A DNA stretch of 64,000 nt from UMGS1696 sp045643285 (GTDB lineage: Bacteria > Bacillota > Clostridia > Oscillospirales > CAG-272): assembly GCA_045643285.1 (NCBI GenBank), contig JAZUKN010000039.1, positions 1-64,000 on the forward strand, read 5' to 3'. Under the pieces are notes generated by a model. That model saw nothing but the letters and a program-made list of their open reading frames with translations, made no database searches and was not told where the DNA came from. A program made the position numbers and the translations under genes. This document shows, one piece after another, positions 7,104 to 15,050 of the stretch; within the stretch, counting starts at the first letter, position 1, and each line of letters opens with the position of its first letter.

Positions 7104-7919
7104 ATGACTATGAACACAAGAAAAGAAATAATAGACAGTTTTTACAGTCAGATAGACGAAGACAGCAGGCTCGGGTGCACGCGGCACGGTCAGCTTGAAT
7201 ATTACACGACCATGAACTATATCCACCGCCACACGTCCGCCGGATCAAAAATTCTTGAAGTCGGCGCAGGCACTGGCAGATATTCGATAGCCCTTGCAAA
7301 AGAGGGACTGGACGTGACCGCCGTGGAGCTGGTGGAAAAAAACCTTGCCGTCCTGCGTGAAAACAGCAAAGGGATAGAGAATATCCGCTCTTATCAGGGC
7401 GACGCCACCGATCTCAGCCGTTTCGGCGACGATACGTTTGACGTAACACTGTTTTTCGGTCCGATGTATCATTTGTACGAGGGTGACGAAGTGAACAGAG
7501 CAATAGACGAAGCGATCCGTGTCACAAAGCCGGGCGGCGTGATCATGTTCGCCTTTATTTCCGTTTATGCGATCATGTATGCAGACTATTTCTACGGCAA
7601 CTGGGCATTCGGTGAGAAAGAAAATTTCACGGACGACTATCGTGTAACGCATTTCAAGGAACAACTCTTCACGGGATATGATGTAAAGGAGTTTGAGGCG
7701 CTGTTCAAAGATAAACCTGTCGAATGGATCACGACGACGGGTGTGGATGGACTGCTTGAGCCGATCGAAAAACGTCCTGACTTTTCGATTCCGGATGAGG
7801 ATTTCGAGGCTTTTGCCGAGTGGTATCTGCATTTTTGCGAAAAACGGGAACTTCTCGGAGCAACGAATCATCTTTTGTATATCTGCCGGAAGACAGAACA
7901 CGGTAAAGCTGAAAAGTGA
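7104..7919 (+). CDS. Class I SAM-dependent methyltransferase
   Basis: This protein has the glycine-rich motif I 'ILEVGAGTGRYSIALAKEG' and the acidic 'VTAVELVEKN' end of strand beta-2, then 'GDATDL' and 'FDVTLFFGPMYHL' (motifs II/III). These are diagnostic of class I Rossmann methyltransferases of the Methyltransf_11/25 type. Small cytoplasmic enzymes of this type act on varied metabolites, and the substrate is unknown. Two ATGs (7104 and 7110) share the GGAG SD at 7096-7099; either could be used. It lies in the same transcriptional unit as the upstream GNAT gene and ends at the strong hairpin 7946-8001. Confidence 0.88.
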   Translation: MTMNTRKEIIDSFYSQIDEDSRLGCTRHGQLEYYTTMNYIHRHTSAGSKILEVGAGTGRYSIALAKEGLDVTAVELVEKNLAVLRENSKGIENIRSYQGDATDLSRFGDDTFDVTLFFGPMYHLYEGDEVNRAIDEAIRVTKPGGVIMFAFISVYAIMYADYFYGNWAFGEKENFTDDYRVTHFKEQLFTGYDVKEFEALFKDKPVEWITTTGVDGLLEPIEKRPDFSIPDEDFEAFAEWYLHFCEKRELLGATNHLLYICRKTEHGKAEK

Positions 7920-7945
7920 AATACAGAAAAGCTTTACGGAATGAC

Positions 7946-8001
7946 ACAATCCCCATAGAGTAGAAACTTGAAAAAATTCAAGACTACACTATGGGGATTG
8001 T
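7946..8001. terminator. Very long, nested bidirectional terminator hairpin
   Basis: ACAATCCCCATAG (7946-7958) pairs with CTATGGGGATTGT (7989-8001). Inside, GTAG pairs with CTAC and CTTGAA with TTCAAG, giving about 23 bp with small bulges. It sits between convergent genes and is followed by a short T-run. Confidence 0.75.
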
Positions 8002-8030
8002 TTCCTAAGATAAAGTCGGCTTCTTTTTTA

Positions 8031-8723
8031 TCAAGCTGTTTTTTCTTCATCCTCGTCCGGCACGCCGTTGAAGTCCTTGTCGTTGCAGGTTTTCCGGAAA
8101 CGGAAATATACAAGTCCGAGAAGGATATATACAACGGATGCGGCGGCGAACACATATACACCGATACTGTTATATAAAAGTATCCCTATCACTCCGCCTG
8201 CCGCAAAGCCGAGCAAGGTCGAGAGCGGTATCATTCCGGTGAGCGGTCTTTCGTTCCTGTTTCCGCGTATTCTGTAGCCGACAAACACGCCGAAATCGGT
8301 CAGATTGCCCGTCATGTGCGTCAGCCGTACCACTATTCCCTTGAATGATACGACCATGCCGTTCTGCAGTCCCATTAAGAACGCAAGAAGCATGACGCAA
8401 TACTCCGACTCGACAAAAACCGGCACAAGCACGAGAATACCAATAAAAATGATGATGAATCCGTATACTTTATGTAAATAAAATGCCCTCTCTCCGGTTG
8501 CGATACCCGCGGCGACAGCGCCGACGAAAAACGCAGACACTATGCCCGCCAGGTAGAGACACTCTCCCCACACTCCCGTAGAAACGGAGATCGAGAATTT
8601 CGACACCAGTCCCGTAATGTGTGAGACAGTAGCTCCGGCGTAGCAAAACACGGCAACCGAGTTGATGAGTCCTGCAAGAGATGCAAGAATTATCATCCAT
8701 ACAAAAAGTCTGTACTTGTTCAT
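8031..8723 (-). CDS. DUF1275 (YoaK-like) integral membrane protein
   Basis: This 230-residue hydrophobic protein has about six transmembrane segments. It shows family features of DUF1275: an early 'AGLINSVAV', 'THMTGNLTD' before the fifth helix, and an overall 6-TM layout. Function is unknown; members are often called YoaK-like. The ATG at 8723 has GGAG 9-10 nt upstream and starts MNKYRLFVWM; an upstream in-frame start is less likely. The C-terminal tail is charged and cytoplasmic (KDFNGVPDEDEE). It follows the oxidoreductase gene by 57 nt on the same strand and may be co-transcribed with it. Confidence 0.8.
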   Translation of the reverse strand: MNKYRLFVWMIILASLAGLINSVAVFCYAGATVSHITGLVSKFSISVSTGVWGECLYLAGIVSAFFVGAVAAGIATGERAFYLHKVYGFIIIFIGILVLVPVFVESEYCVMLLAFLMGLQNGMVVSFKGIVVRLTHMTGNLTDFGVFVGYRIRGNRNERPLTGMIPLSTLLGFAAGGVIGILLYNSIGVYVFAAASVVYILLGLVYFRFRKTCNDKDFNGVPDEDEEKTA

Positions 8724-8780
8724 CGAATATTCTCCGTTGATTCTCTTCTGTAACAATACCAGTCGGGTATCAGCATAGTC

Positions 8781-9257
8781 TTACCTTTCCTGTATCTCTT
8801 TGCCGCTGATATGCTCGATCTCTATCCCGAACATCCGCACGGCTTTGCCCGATTCGGCGATCTCGTTTTCCATAATATCCTTGTCGGGATAATACTTGTC
8901 CGCGAATTTTCGCACAAGCTCGATAGTCCGTGTGTAGTCGTCGACTGCCCTGCACCTGCCGAAGACGACCGCGCTCTGCACATACGGCGCCCATTCTTCG
9001 TCCTTTACGGTGACATTTCCGTACACAGTGAAGCAGACTTTGTCGTTCTTTTCTATCATTTCCGCCTTGTAGCCCACGCGCGCGCCGTGAAATATTATCG
9101 TGTTTTCGTCTTCGCAATAGAGGTAGTTTACGGGAATGGCGTACGGGTAGCCGTCCTCGCCGTTTACCGCAAGCACGCCTCTGCGTTCGGTTTTCAGCAG
9201 TTTTTTCGTCTCGTCTGCGCTGATCTCTTTGCTTTTTCTTCTGACAGGTCTGAACAT
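8781..9257 (-). CDS. Pyridoxamine 5'-phosphate oxidase-family (flavin split-barrel) protein
   Basis: This 158-residue protein begins MFRPVRRKSKEIS and contains 'RGVLAVNGEDGYPYAIPVN', the split-barrel signature seen in NimA-like and PNPOx-like flavoproteins of Clostridia. The FMN phosphate-binding region and 'CFTVYGNV' follow. Family members reduce nitroimidazoles or bind FMN or F420; the exact activity is unknown. The ATG at 9257 follows GGAGGCGGG. An excellent sigma-A promoter is at 9289-9317. It likely forms a unit with the DUF1275 gene. Confidence 0.85.
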   Translation of the reverse strand: MFRPVRRKSKEISADETKKLLKTERRGVLAVNGEDGYPYAIPVNYLYCEDENTIIFHGARVGYKAEMIEKNDKVCFTVYGNVTVKDEEWAPYVQSAVVFGRCRAVDDYTRTIELVRKFADKYYPDKDIMENEIAESGKAVRMFGIEIEHISGKEIQER

Positions 9258-9288
9258 TTTCCCGCCTCCGATGTGATTTTTCGATATA

Positions 9289-9317
9289 ATTATAGCTCTT
9301 CCGAGCCGCAAAGTCAA
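9289..9317 (-). promoter_or_regulatory. Sigma-A promoter of the split-barrel flavoprotein gene
   Basis: Minus strand: TTGACT (9317-9312), 17-bp spacer, TATAAT (9294-9289). Confidence 0.75.
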
Positions 9318-9340
9318 CGGATATATACACAAACACAAAT

Positions 9341-9372
9341 CATCCGACCCTGTCACGCGGCAAAGTCGGATG
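9341..9372 (-). terminator. Terminator of the HTH-phosphotransferase fusion gene
   Basis: CATCCGAC pairs with GTCGGATG, with TTTG/CAGG-type inner pairing. It is followed on the minus strand by ATTTGTGTTTG. It is the fourth member of the CATCCGRCTYTG hairpin family. Confidence 0.7.
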
Positions 9373-9378
9373 TGTTGT

Positions 9379-10734
9379 TTACTTCTTCAGTATTTCTCTG
9401 AAATTGATCTCGTCGTCTGACGTGATCTGATCCAGTATAAACTCAAGTATTTCTTTCAGTTTGTCGTGGTCATCCATATAATCGAACAGCGACCAATAAT
9501 ACGTTACGCCGAACAGCATCAGCTTATACACAAGCGGAAGTGCGGTGAGTTCGTCTTCGTTCCATGTGTACTCTTTTCCGATGACCTGCATCGAATGAAT
9601 GACGTTCTCTATTCTCAATCGGTTGAGTTCGCTGTCGTGTACCGCAAGCCAAGGATAATCGTCAGGCAGCATTTCATTTCTCCGCATGGATTCACACAGA
9701 AAATGATTGATGCAAACGTCAGCTCCGCCGTCCGTCTGATTAGCAAGTGAGACGAGATGCCCGTCCCTGTCGATCATCACTGATGTGAACAGCTCCTCAA
9801 ATGCAAAAACGGATTTCGGGAGTTTTGCGTACATCGGACGAAGTTTTTCGCGCGTGCGGCGTAGCTCGGTGTTGATCTTATCGTACAGTCCCATAAGATC
9901 AGGCTGCTTTTCTTTTATCGCCTCAGGCAGATCTCCCTCGGTGTATTCCGCGATCCAGTCCTCGTTTGAGGTGAATCCGCAGGAGAAGCTGTCAAACAGT
10001 ACGTCTGCGTTCGGCTCTTTACCTTCAAGATGCTTTTCGCCTATCTTTCCGAAAAGCGTCAGAAGCTCGTCAGAGTAAATGTAACGGCCGTCTGCTCCCC
10101 TCGGTGCTTCCCGTGATGCTTTTACCGCATTTTCGCGGCATTCCTCTGCAAAAACAACGCAGTCGTGACCTTCATAAGATACCGTCATGGAAAGATCGCC
10201 CATGCGGTTAGGTATTATGCGGCAGACGTTACATCCGGCGTCGATATATGCCTCAGCCGCCCTGTCCTGCTCTTTCAGCCGCGCTTCCGTGGTGAAGAAA
10301 TAACAGTGGATATGAAGATTTATTCTGCGCTCGGGGAAAGCGACCTCATAGTCTTCGAGGTAGTAATAATCTCCCCACTCCGTCATTTCGTCCATAAAAA
10401 ATGTGCGTTCCGTGGACAGCGGTTTGTTGTCGCTGTACAGCTTCATGATTTCGTCAAGATTCATTTTTGTCCCTTTCTTTGAATAAATGATGTTTTTGAT
10501 GCTCTCGGGCGTAAGGTAGTATCGCTCCGAAAGCTCTTCGTGAGTGTACCCGTTCCCGTAGAGCTGTCTGATTTCCCGATTCCGCTCTTCCGTTCTGTAT
10601 CGGTTGCCGGTTCTCGCGCCCCACTTGCAGCGCTGTCCGGCGATCGGGATATAGAGCAGCTTGCCGGATGCGTATTTCTGCACTTCTCTGAACACTTCCT
10701 CCGGCAGAACGTCTTTTGCGTTCTCGTATTTCAT
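9379..10734 (-). CDS. CD3324-like HTH domain fused to a degenerate aminoglycoside-phosphotransferase-like domain
   Basis: Residues 1-88 (MKYENAKDVLPEEVFREVQK onward, 'LLYIP', 'YGNGYTHEELSERYYLTPESI') match the small CD3324/Mor-like HTH proteins of Clostridia, normally stand-alone proteins of about 90 residues. Residues 91-451 resemble the phosphotransferase (APH) family, but the catalytic segment is eroded. Where relatives have ADLN..N and later DFN, this protein reads 'FAFEELFTSVMIDRDG' and 'LANQTDGG' (about residues 310-336). The start at 10734 has AAAGGAGG upstream. Met91 (10464) is itself preceded by AAAGGGAC, so the kinase-like part may also be made alone. A role as a ligand-sensing regulator is inference. 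Confidence 0.7.
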   Translation of the reverse strand: MKYENAKDVLPEEVFREVQKYASGKLLYIPIAGQRCKWGARTGNRYRTEERNREIRQLYGNGYTHEELSERYYLTPESIKNIIYSKKGTKMNLDEIMKLYSDNKPLSTERTFFMDEMTEWGDYYYLEDYEVAFPERRINLHIHCYFFTTEARLKEQDRAAEAYIDAGCNVCRIIPNRMGDLSMTVSYEGHDCVVFAEECRENAVKASREAPRGADGRYIYSDELLTLFGKIGEKHLEGKEPNADVLFDSFSCGFTSNEDWIAEYTEGDLPEAIKEKQPDLMGLYDKINTELRRTREKLRPMYAKLPKSVFAFEELFTSVMIDRDGHLVSLANQTDGGADVCINHFLCESMRRNEMLPDDYPWLAVHDSELNRLRIENVIHSMQVIGKEYTWNEDELTALPLVYKLMLFGVTYYWSLFDYMDDHDKLKEILEFILDQITSDDEINFREILKK

Positions 10735-10840
10735 TCGCGTGACCTCCTTTCCGCATAACCAGTGTACCATGAATCCTGACAAAAAGACAGCACTGACTTG
10801 GTTATAAAAAAGATCGTTGTTTTCGGGCTGTTATGACTAA

Positions 10841-10869
10841 ATTATATCCGCACCGCCGCACAAAGTCAA
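10841..10869 (-). promoter_or_regulatory. Sigma-A promoter of the HTH-phosphotransferase gene
   Basis: Minus strand: TTGACT (10869-10864), 17-bp spacer, TATAAT (10846-10841), giving a leader of about 100 nt. Confidence 0.65.
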
Positions 10870-10880
10870 CGGTAACACAA

Positions 10881-10913
10881 AAACGGAGGTCGAACCGCGT
10901 TCAGCCTCCGTTT
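10881..10913 (-). terminator. Terminator after the 10930-11451 gene
   Basis: AAACGGAGG pairs with CCTCCGTTT, with an inner GAAC/GTTC pair. A T-run follows on the minus strand. Confidence 0.75.
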
Positions 10914-10929
10914 GTTTATTGCAGTATAA

Positions 10930-11451
10930 TCACAGAAGATAGAGCGAAAAATCGACTCTGCCGAGAATGAATGCGCCGAAAAAGACTGTTTCAAGATCTT
11001 CGCTGTCGGTAGTGATGACGGTGTTGCTCTGCTTGTTTCCGATAGCCGAAACGCCCTCTTCTCTCTCGCCGACAACATTCATTTTATATACGGCGACACG
11101 GTTTCCGTTTCCGTCGGTCAGCGCAAATTCGGGATGAAGAATGTCGGGCTTTGCAAGAAGTCTGAAAGAATATCCCTTTTCTTCGAGAATATCGAAGCAG
11201 TTCTTGCCGTCGAGCTTGAAGTAAGAAGCGGTGGACATACTGATGCCCGCTCTCCCCTCGCTGACAGATACAGTCTTGCCGACCTTGTGTGCTGAGGTCG
11301 ATACCGTCACATGGTTCACAAACTCAAAGTCGCTTGCCGAGAACAGCTTGAATTTCACGAGATTTGCTTCATAAAGGGACTTGTTGTTCTCGTCTTCGAG
11401 CTTGAAGCTCTGATTCATTTTCCCATAGTGGAATGCGTGATATGTAGCCAT
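10930..11451 (-). CDS. Conserved hypothetical protein, possible tubby/LURP-like fold
   Basis: This 173-residue soluble protein is rich in beta-strand-forming residues and has no signal or membrane segment. Alternating motifs such as 'FKLEDENNKSLYEAN', 'SYFKLDGKN' and 'PEFALTDGNGNRVAVYKM' resemble the LURP-one/tubby-C-terminal-like barrel of small bacterial proteins. This is a weak fold-level impression. It is translationally coupled to the upstream DUF3592 membrane protein (TAATG overlap at 11451), so the two probably act together. The true function is unknown. Confidence 0.6.
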   Translation of the reverse strand: MATYHAFHYGKMNQSFKLEDENNKSLYEANLVKFKLFSASDFEFVNHVTVSTSAHKVGKTVSVSEGRAGISMSTASYFKLDGKNCFDILEEKGYSFRLLAKPDILHPEFALTDGNGNRVAVYKMNVVGEREEGVSAIGNKQSNTVITTDSEDLETVFFGAFILGRVDFSLYLL

Positions 11452-11918
11452 TAATCTTTCTCCTTTTTCTTGTTATAAATCAAATATCCGAGGCCGCCGG
11501 CACCGATCAGTATAGCGACTGCGCCTATAATAATATACACAAAACGACCGGACGGATCGCTCATGAATTCGTCGGGTGCATCGGGATCCACATAAACTAG
11601 AACGGCGTCGCCCTCTTTCATGGAAGAGCTATACTTTCCGTATTCTTTATCGGAGTAGGTCTTGTCTCCGTAGGAATATTCAACGAAAACAGTGTACTCA
11701 TAGTCATCGACACCTATCGCGTCTGCTGCGTCGTAATGTTGTAACAGTTCTTCTTCGATCTTCGTGATCGTTGCTTCGGTTTCAATGAAATTTTCGGGGA
11801 TTTTCTGCAGATTGAGTTTGACCGCGAAGAACATAAAGACGATCCCGAACAGCAGAACGATTGCAAAAAAGATAACAAATCCTATAAAGTTATATTTGTT
11901 TACGGTTGATGCTTTCAT
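11451..11918 (-). CDS. DUF3592-type membrane protein
   Basis: This 155-residue protein has two transmembrane helices (about residues 11-34 and 127-147) flanking an extracytoplasmic beta domain. The domain includes 'ATITKIEEE', 'VEYSYGDKTYSDKEYG', 'KEGDAVLVYVDPDAP' and a following 'EF', the typical DUF3592 pattern. Function is unknown; members are common in Gram-positive bacteria and usually sit beside other small membrane proteins. The ATG at 11918 follows GAGGAG. A perfect-consensus promoter is at 11950-11978. Its stop overlaps the start of the next gene by one base. Confidence 0.75.
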   Translation of the reverse strand: MKASTVNKYNFIGFVIFFAIVLLFGIVFMFFAVKLNLQKIPENFIETEATITKIEEELLQHYDAADAIGVDDYEYTVFVEYSYGDKTYSDKEYGKYSSSMKEGDAVLVYVDPDAPDEFMSDPSGRFVYIIIGAVAILIGAGGLGYLIYNKKKEKD

Positions 11919-11949
11919 TTTTTGCTCCTCAAATATAGTTTATGATTTT

Positions 11950-11978
11950 ATTATAGGACAATAACGGAGTATTGTCAA
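11950..11978 (-). promoter_or_regulatory. Perfect-consensus sigma-A promoter of the DUF3592 pair
   Basis: Minus strand: TTGACA (11978-11973), 17-bp spacer, TATAAT (11955-11950). Confidence 0.8.
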
Positions 11979-12160
11979 GCATGGAGGATAATCCACCTAC
12001 GGTGCAAAAGAAGAGGCGCAGTTCACGCGCAGCCGCAAGGTTTTTCAAAAAACTCGCACCTATTCAGAGAAAATTTACTATTTTTTCTGTTTTTCGACGT
12101 TTTTTTGTTGTATAATAGTATTTGGTGGAGTTTGCGTCCGCCGTCGGAGGTTTTCTTCAA

Positions 12161-14083
12161 ATGGATGATAAAAAAGCAAAAAAACGTTCGCTGTCTCTCG
12201 GCGATATAATATTCACGTCTCTTATGCTTGTGGCGTTCGGCGTAAAATTTTACGTCTTCTACTCACAGCTTCACCTCGGTGGATTTGAGCTTTGCTTCAC
12301 GCTTGCCTCTCTCGCTTTTCTCATGGTCCTCTACTCGCTCGTCTGCCTTATTTCACACAAAGCGGCGCGTGTCGTTCTGACAGTGCTGTACTTCGTCTCG
12401 TCCGTCGTCATGGGAATAGACGGCGTGTACTACGCCTACGTTTCAAAGCTACCGTCTGCTGTCCAGGCAGGCATGGCGTGGCAGCTTGGTGACGTTGTTG
12501 ATGCTATTGCGGATCTGATCAAGTTCCGTCACGTTCTCAATCTCATCGACCTTCCGCTTTGGCTCATCTGGCTCATCGACCGCAGCCTTATCAAAAAGAA
12601 GAACCCGACAGCCGCAGAAGCCGTATCCCGTCCGCGCGTGAACAGATTCGTCGTCTCAGCCGCTCTTGTCGCGCTCGCAGGATTATTTGTCGCATTCAAT
12701 TTCCTCGTCCGCGACTTCCGACCGGAATACTACGAAAACGAGCTGTATTACTACCATTTCAGCGATGTTTACAAATGCTTCTTCGCTCCTCCCGAAGAAA
12801 AGGACGTTGACAAAACCGTCTACGAGGCTCCTGCTCCCGTTGAGAGCGAATACTACGGACTCGCCGAGGGCAGAAACATTTTCATCATCCAGGTCGAAGC
12901 GATGCAGAACTTCCTGATCGGTGCGGAATACGAAGGTCAGGAGCTTACACCGACGCTCAACGCGCTGATCGGTAACGACTCGTTCTATTTCAAGAATTAC
13001 TACTATCAGATCGGCGGAGGGAACACCTGTGACGCGGAATTTGCGGTGAACAATTCCCTGTTCGCGCCCGAATCCGAGGCCGCTTACGTAAAATTCACGA
13101 CAAACGACTACTACGGACTTCCGTTCCTTGTCAAGGACAACGGCTACAGCGGCGCATACGCATTCCACGGCTACGACGGCATTTTCTGGAACAGAGAAGC
13201 GGCGTACCCGTACCAGGGATTTGACGACTACACCTCCCTCGAAGACTTCGACGCGACAAGCAACATCGACGAAGTGGATTCGCCTTTCGGCATGGGCATC
13301 TCCGACCGCGAATTTTTCCGCCAGTCGATCGAAAAAATCAAAACCTACGAAGAGCCGTTCTATTCGTTCATGATCACGCTCTCGTCGCACTATCCGTTCG
13401 CACTGCCGATGAAAGCGCGTCACATTTCACTGAAGCCGGACGACGAAGCCACACTGTTCGGGCTTTACATCCAGTCGATCAACTACTTCGACGGTGCGCT
13501 CGGTGAGTTTATCGAAAACCTCAAGGCGGCAGGTCTGTACGACAATTCGATCATCGTTATCTACGGCGACCACTACGCCCTCACGAACACCGATCCTGCG
13601 ATCTCCACGCGCGTTGAAACCATGCTCGGACGCGATTACACGATCTTTGACGTGTTCAATGTGCCGTGCATCATACACATGCCCGGCATGGGAAAGAGCG
13701 AGACGATAGACACCGCCGGCGGTCACGTCGATCTCTTGCCGACGCTTCTCTGTCTGCTCGGGATCGAGAATGACAAAGCCGTAATGTTCGGTCAGAATCT
13801 TTTTGAAGCAGAGCACGGCTTCGTTTGCGAACAGACGCACATGGCACGCGGCTCGTTCATCTCGGATGAAGTCCTGTTAAAAAAGCCGTACAACAACATC
13901 AAAACGAACTATGACGCATACGAATACGGCACAATGGCGCGGCTCGATCCGGAATCGTTCGAGGAACAGTCCGCAATCGCCGCAGACAGAATAGATGACT
14001 GCATGGTACTGCTCGCCGAAAACAGGATACTGCTCGACAGTGACGAAAGCACCGACAGCGACGGAGAAGAAAATGATAACTGA
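12161..14083 (+). CDS. LTA synthase-like sulfatase (phosphoglycerol transferase family)
   Basis: This 640-residue protein has about five N-terminal transmembrane helices (residues 15-190) and a large extracytoplasmic alkaline-phosphatase/sulfatase domain. Typical LtaS features are 'IFIIQVEAMQNF' (metal-binding Glu), 'GGGNTCDAEF' with the catalytic Thr at about residue 289, 'YGDHYAL' and 'AGGHVDLLPTLL' (metal-binding Asp and His). Such enzymes polymerise glycerol phosphate from phosphatidylglycerol onto a glycolipid anchor, or make related polymers. The ATG at 12161 (MDDKKAKK) was chosen because of CGGAGG at 12145-12150; an earlier in-frame start lacks an SD. Its end overlaps the next gene by 11 nt. 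Confidence 0.88.
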   Translation: MDDKKAKKRSLSLGDIIFTSLMLVAFGVKFYVFYSQLHLGGFELCFTLASLAFLMVLYSLVCLISHKAARVVLTVLYFVSSVVMGIDGVYYAYVSKLPSAVQAGMAWQLGDVVDAIADLIKFRHVLNLIDLPLWLIWLIDRSLIKKKNPTAAEAVSRPRVNRFVVSAALVALAGLFVAFNFLVRDFRPEYYENELYYYHFSDVYKCFFAPPEEKDVDKTVYEAPAPVESEYYGLAEGRNIFIIQVEAMQNFLIGAEYEGQELTPTLNALIGNDSFYFKNYYYQIGGGNTCDAEFAVNNSLFAPESEAAYVKFTTNDYYGLPFLVKDNGYSGAYAFHGYDGIFWNREAAYPYQGFDDYTSLEDFDATSNIDEVDSPFGMGISDREFFRQSIEKIKTYEEPFYSFMITLSSHYPFALPMKARHISLKPDDEATLFGLYIQSINYFDGALGEFIENLKAAGLYDNSIIVIYGDHYALTNTDPAISTRVETMLGRDYTIFDVFNVPCIIHMPGMGKSETIDTAGGHVDLLPTLLCLLGIENDKAVMFGQNLFEAEHGFVCEQTHMARGSFISDEVLLKKPYNNIKTNYDAYEYGTMARLDPESFEEQSAIAADRIDDCMVLLAENRILLDSDESTDSDGEENDN

Positions 14084-14615
14084 GATAAAAACAGGACGTC
14101 CCGAAAGCACCGACGGACGGCTCGACAAGGAAATACGCTGTTACGATCTGCTCGATTCGCTCGGGATCGAATATCTCCGCGCGGATCACACGGCAGCCGA
14201 AACAATGGAAGCGTGCGCGGAGATCGACGGCGCGCTCGGGTGCGAAATGTGCAAGAATCTGTTCCTCTCGAACAGGCAGAAGACGGAGTTTTATCTGCTT
14301 CTTGTAAAAGGCGAAAAACCGTTCAAGACAAAGGACGTGTCGCACGAGCTTGGAGTGGCGCGGCTGTCGTTCGCGGACGGAGAAGATATGGAAAAATACC
14401 TCGACATAACGCCCGGCTCGGTCAGCGTGCTCGGACTGATGAACGATAAAGACGGTCGCGTGCGTCTGCTTGTCGACAAAGACCTCATGGCTGACGAATA
14501 CATAGGATGCCATCCGTGCATCAACACGTCGTCGCTGAAGATAAAGACGGCGGATTTATTCGGCAAATTCCTGCCGGCAGTAAAGCACGGTTACACGGAA
14601 GTTACGGTAAACTAA
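14073..14615 (+). CDS. YbaK/ProX-type prolyl-tRNA deacylase-like protein
   Basis: This 180-residue protein resembles the YbaK/aminoacyl-tRNA-editing family. It contains 'EYLRADHTAAETMEAC' and 'CKNLFLSNRQKTEFYLLLV', as in the ProX group of stand-alone editing proteins that hydrolyse mischarged Ala-tRNA(Pro). It also contains the conserved 'LGVARLSFA', 'PGSVSVLGLMND' and 'GCHPCINTSSL'. It acts in the cytoplasm in translation quality control. The ATG at 14073 is inside the end of the LTA-synthase-like gene, with GGAGAAG as SD, giving translational coupling. It ends at a strong terminator. Confidence 0.88.
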   Translation: MITEIKTGRPESTDGRLDKEIRCYDLLDSLGIEYLRADHTAAETMEACAEIDGALGCEMCKNLFLSNRQKTEFYLLLVKGEKPFKTKDVSHELGVARLSFADGEDMEKYLDITPGSVSVLGLMNDKDGRVRLLVDKDLMADEYIGCHPCINTSSLKIKTADLFGKFLPAVKHGYTEVTVN

Positions 14616-14640
14616 AAAGAGCCAAAAGGCTCTTTTTTGT
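14615..14640 (+). terminator. Rho-independent terminator
   Basis: AAAAGAGCC, an AAAA loop and GGCTCTTTT, followed by a T-run. Confidence 0.88.
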
Positions 14641-14679
14641 TTATTGAATAATGAATGATTAGGCAGAGCAAACAAAAGC

Positions 14680-15045
14680 CTTGCAGTCGCTTTGTAACAA
14701 AGGGGATTCCAACCGAGATGCGAAGCATCTCGACGACTTCGTTTACGAAGTCGGGAGGCGTGAATTGACGAAGTCCTTCCACCTAAGCGGGATGATTCAC
14801 AAGAGCGTCGCGTCGGTTTCGACGAAGTCGAATACCGGCTTGTCCGCCGTCCGCCCGTTCGTAAACGAACAGGACAAAAAGATAATTTTGAAAACGTCGC
14901 AGACGTTTTCTACCTTTTGCCTATATAAAGTGCGTGCAGATCCGGCGGCGGGAGTGAACCCCTGCCCTACGGACAAGAGGTGGATATATCGTGCGCAGCC
15001 GTGGATTTTGTGCAAGTTAAAGAAAAGTGAAGTTTGCGCTGCGCG
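14680..15045. repeat. Mosaic palindrome repeat, copy A (direct orientation)
   Basis: This gene-free stretch has the backbone shared with copies D, E and F: 'GCTTTGTAACAAAGGGG', 'AAGAGCGTCGCG', a palindrome-bearing 'TTGAAAAC...TTTTC' block, 'GGCGGCGGGAG' and 'CGTGCGCAGCCGTG'. Palindromic modules are CGAGATGC-gaa-GCATCTCG (14714-14732), CGACTTCG-ttta-CGAAGTCG (14734-14753), GTTCGTaaACGAAC (14857-14870) and GAAAACGTC-gca-GACGTTTTC (14890-14910). Bases 14708-14764 match 39830-39886 almost completely. I see no gene. Confidence 0.8.
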
Positions 15046-15050
15046 CAAGT

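Noticed and set aside
14734..14753. The CGACTTCG..CGAAGTCG palindrome as a loxP or dif-like recombination site
   Set aside because: Only the ACTTCG/CGAAGT arm ends resemble loxP. The spacer is 4 nt instead of 8, and no matching recombinase is present in the window.
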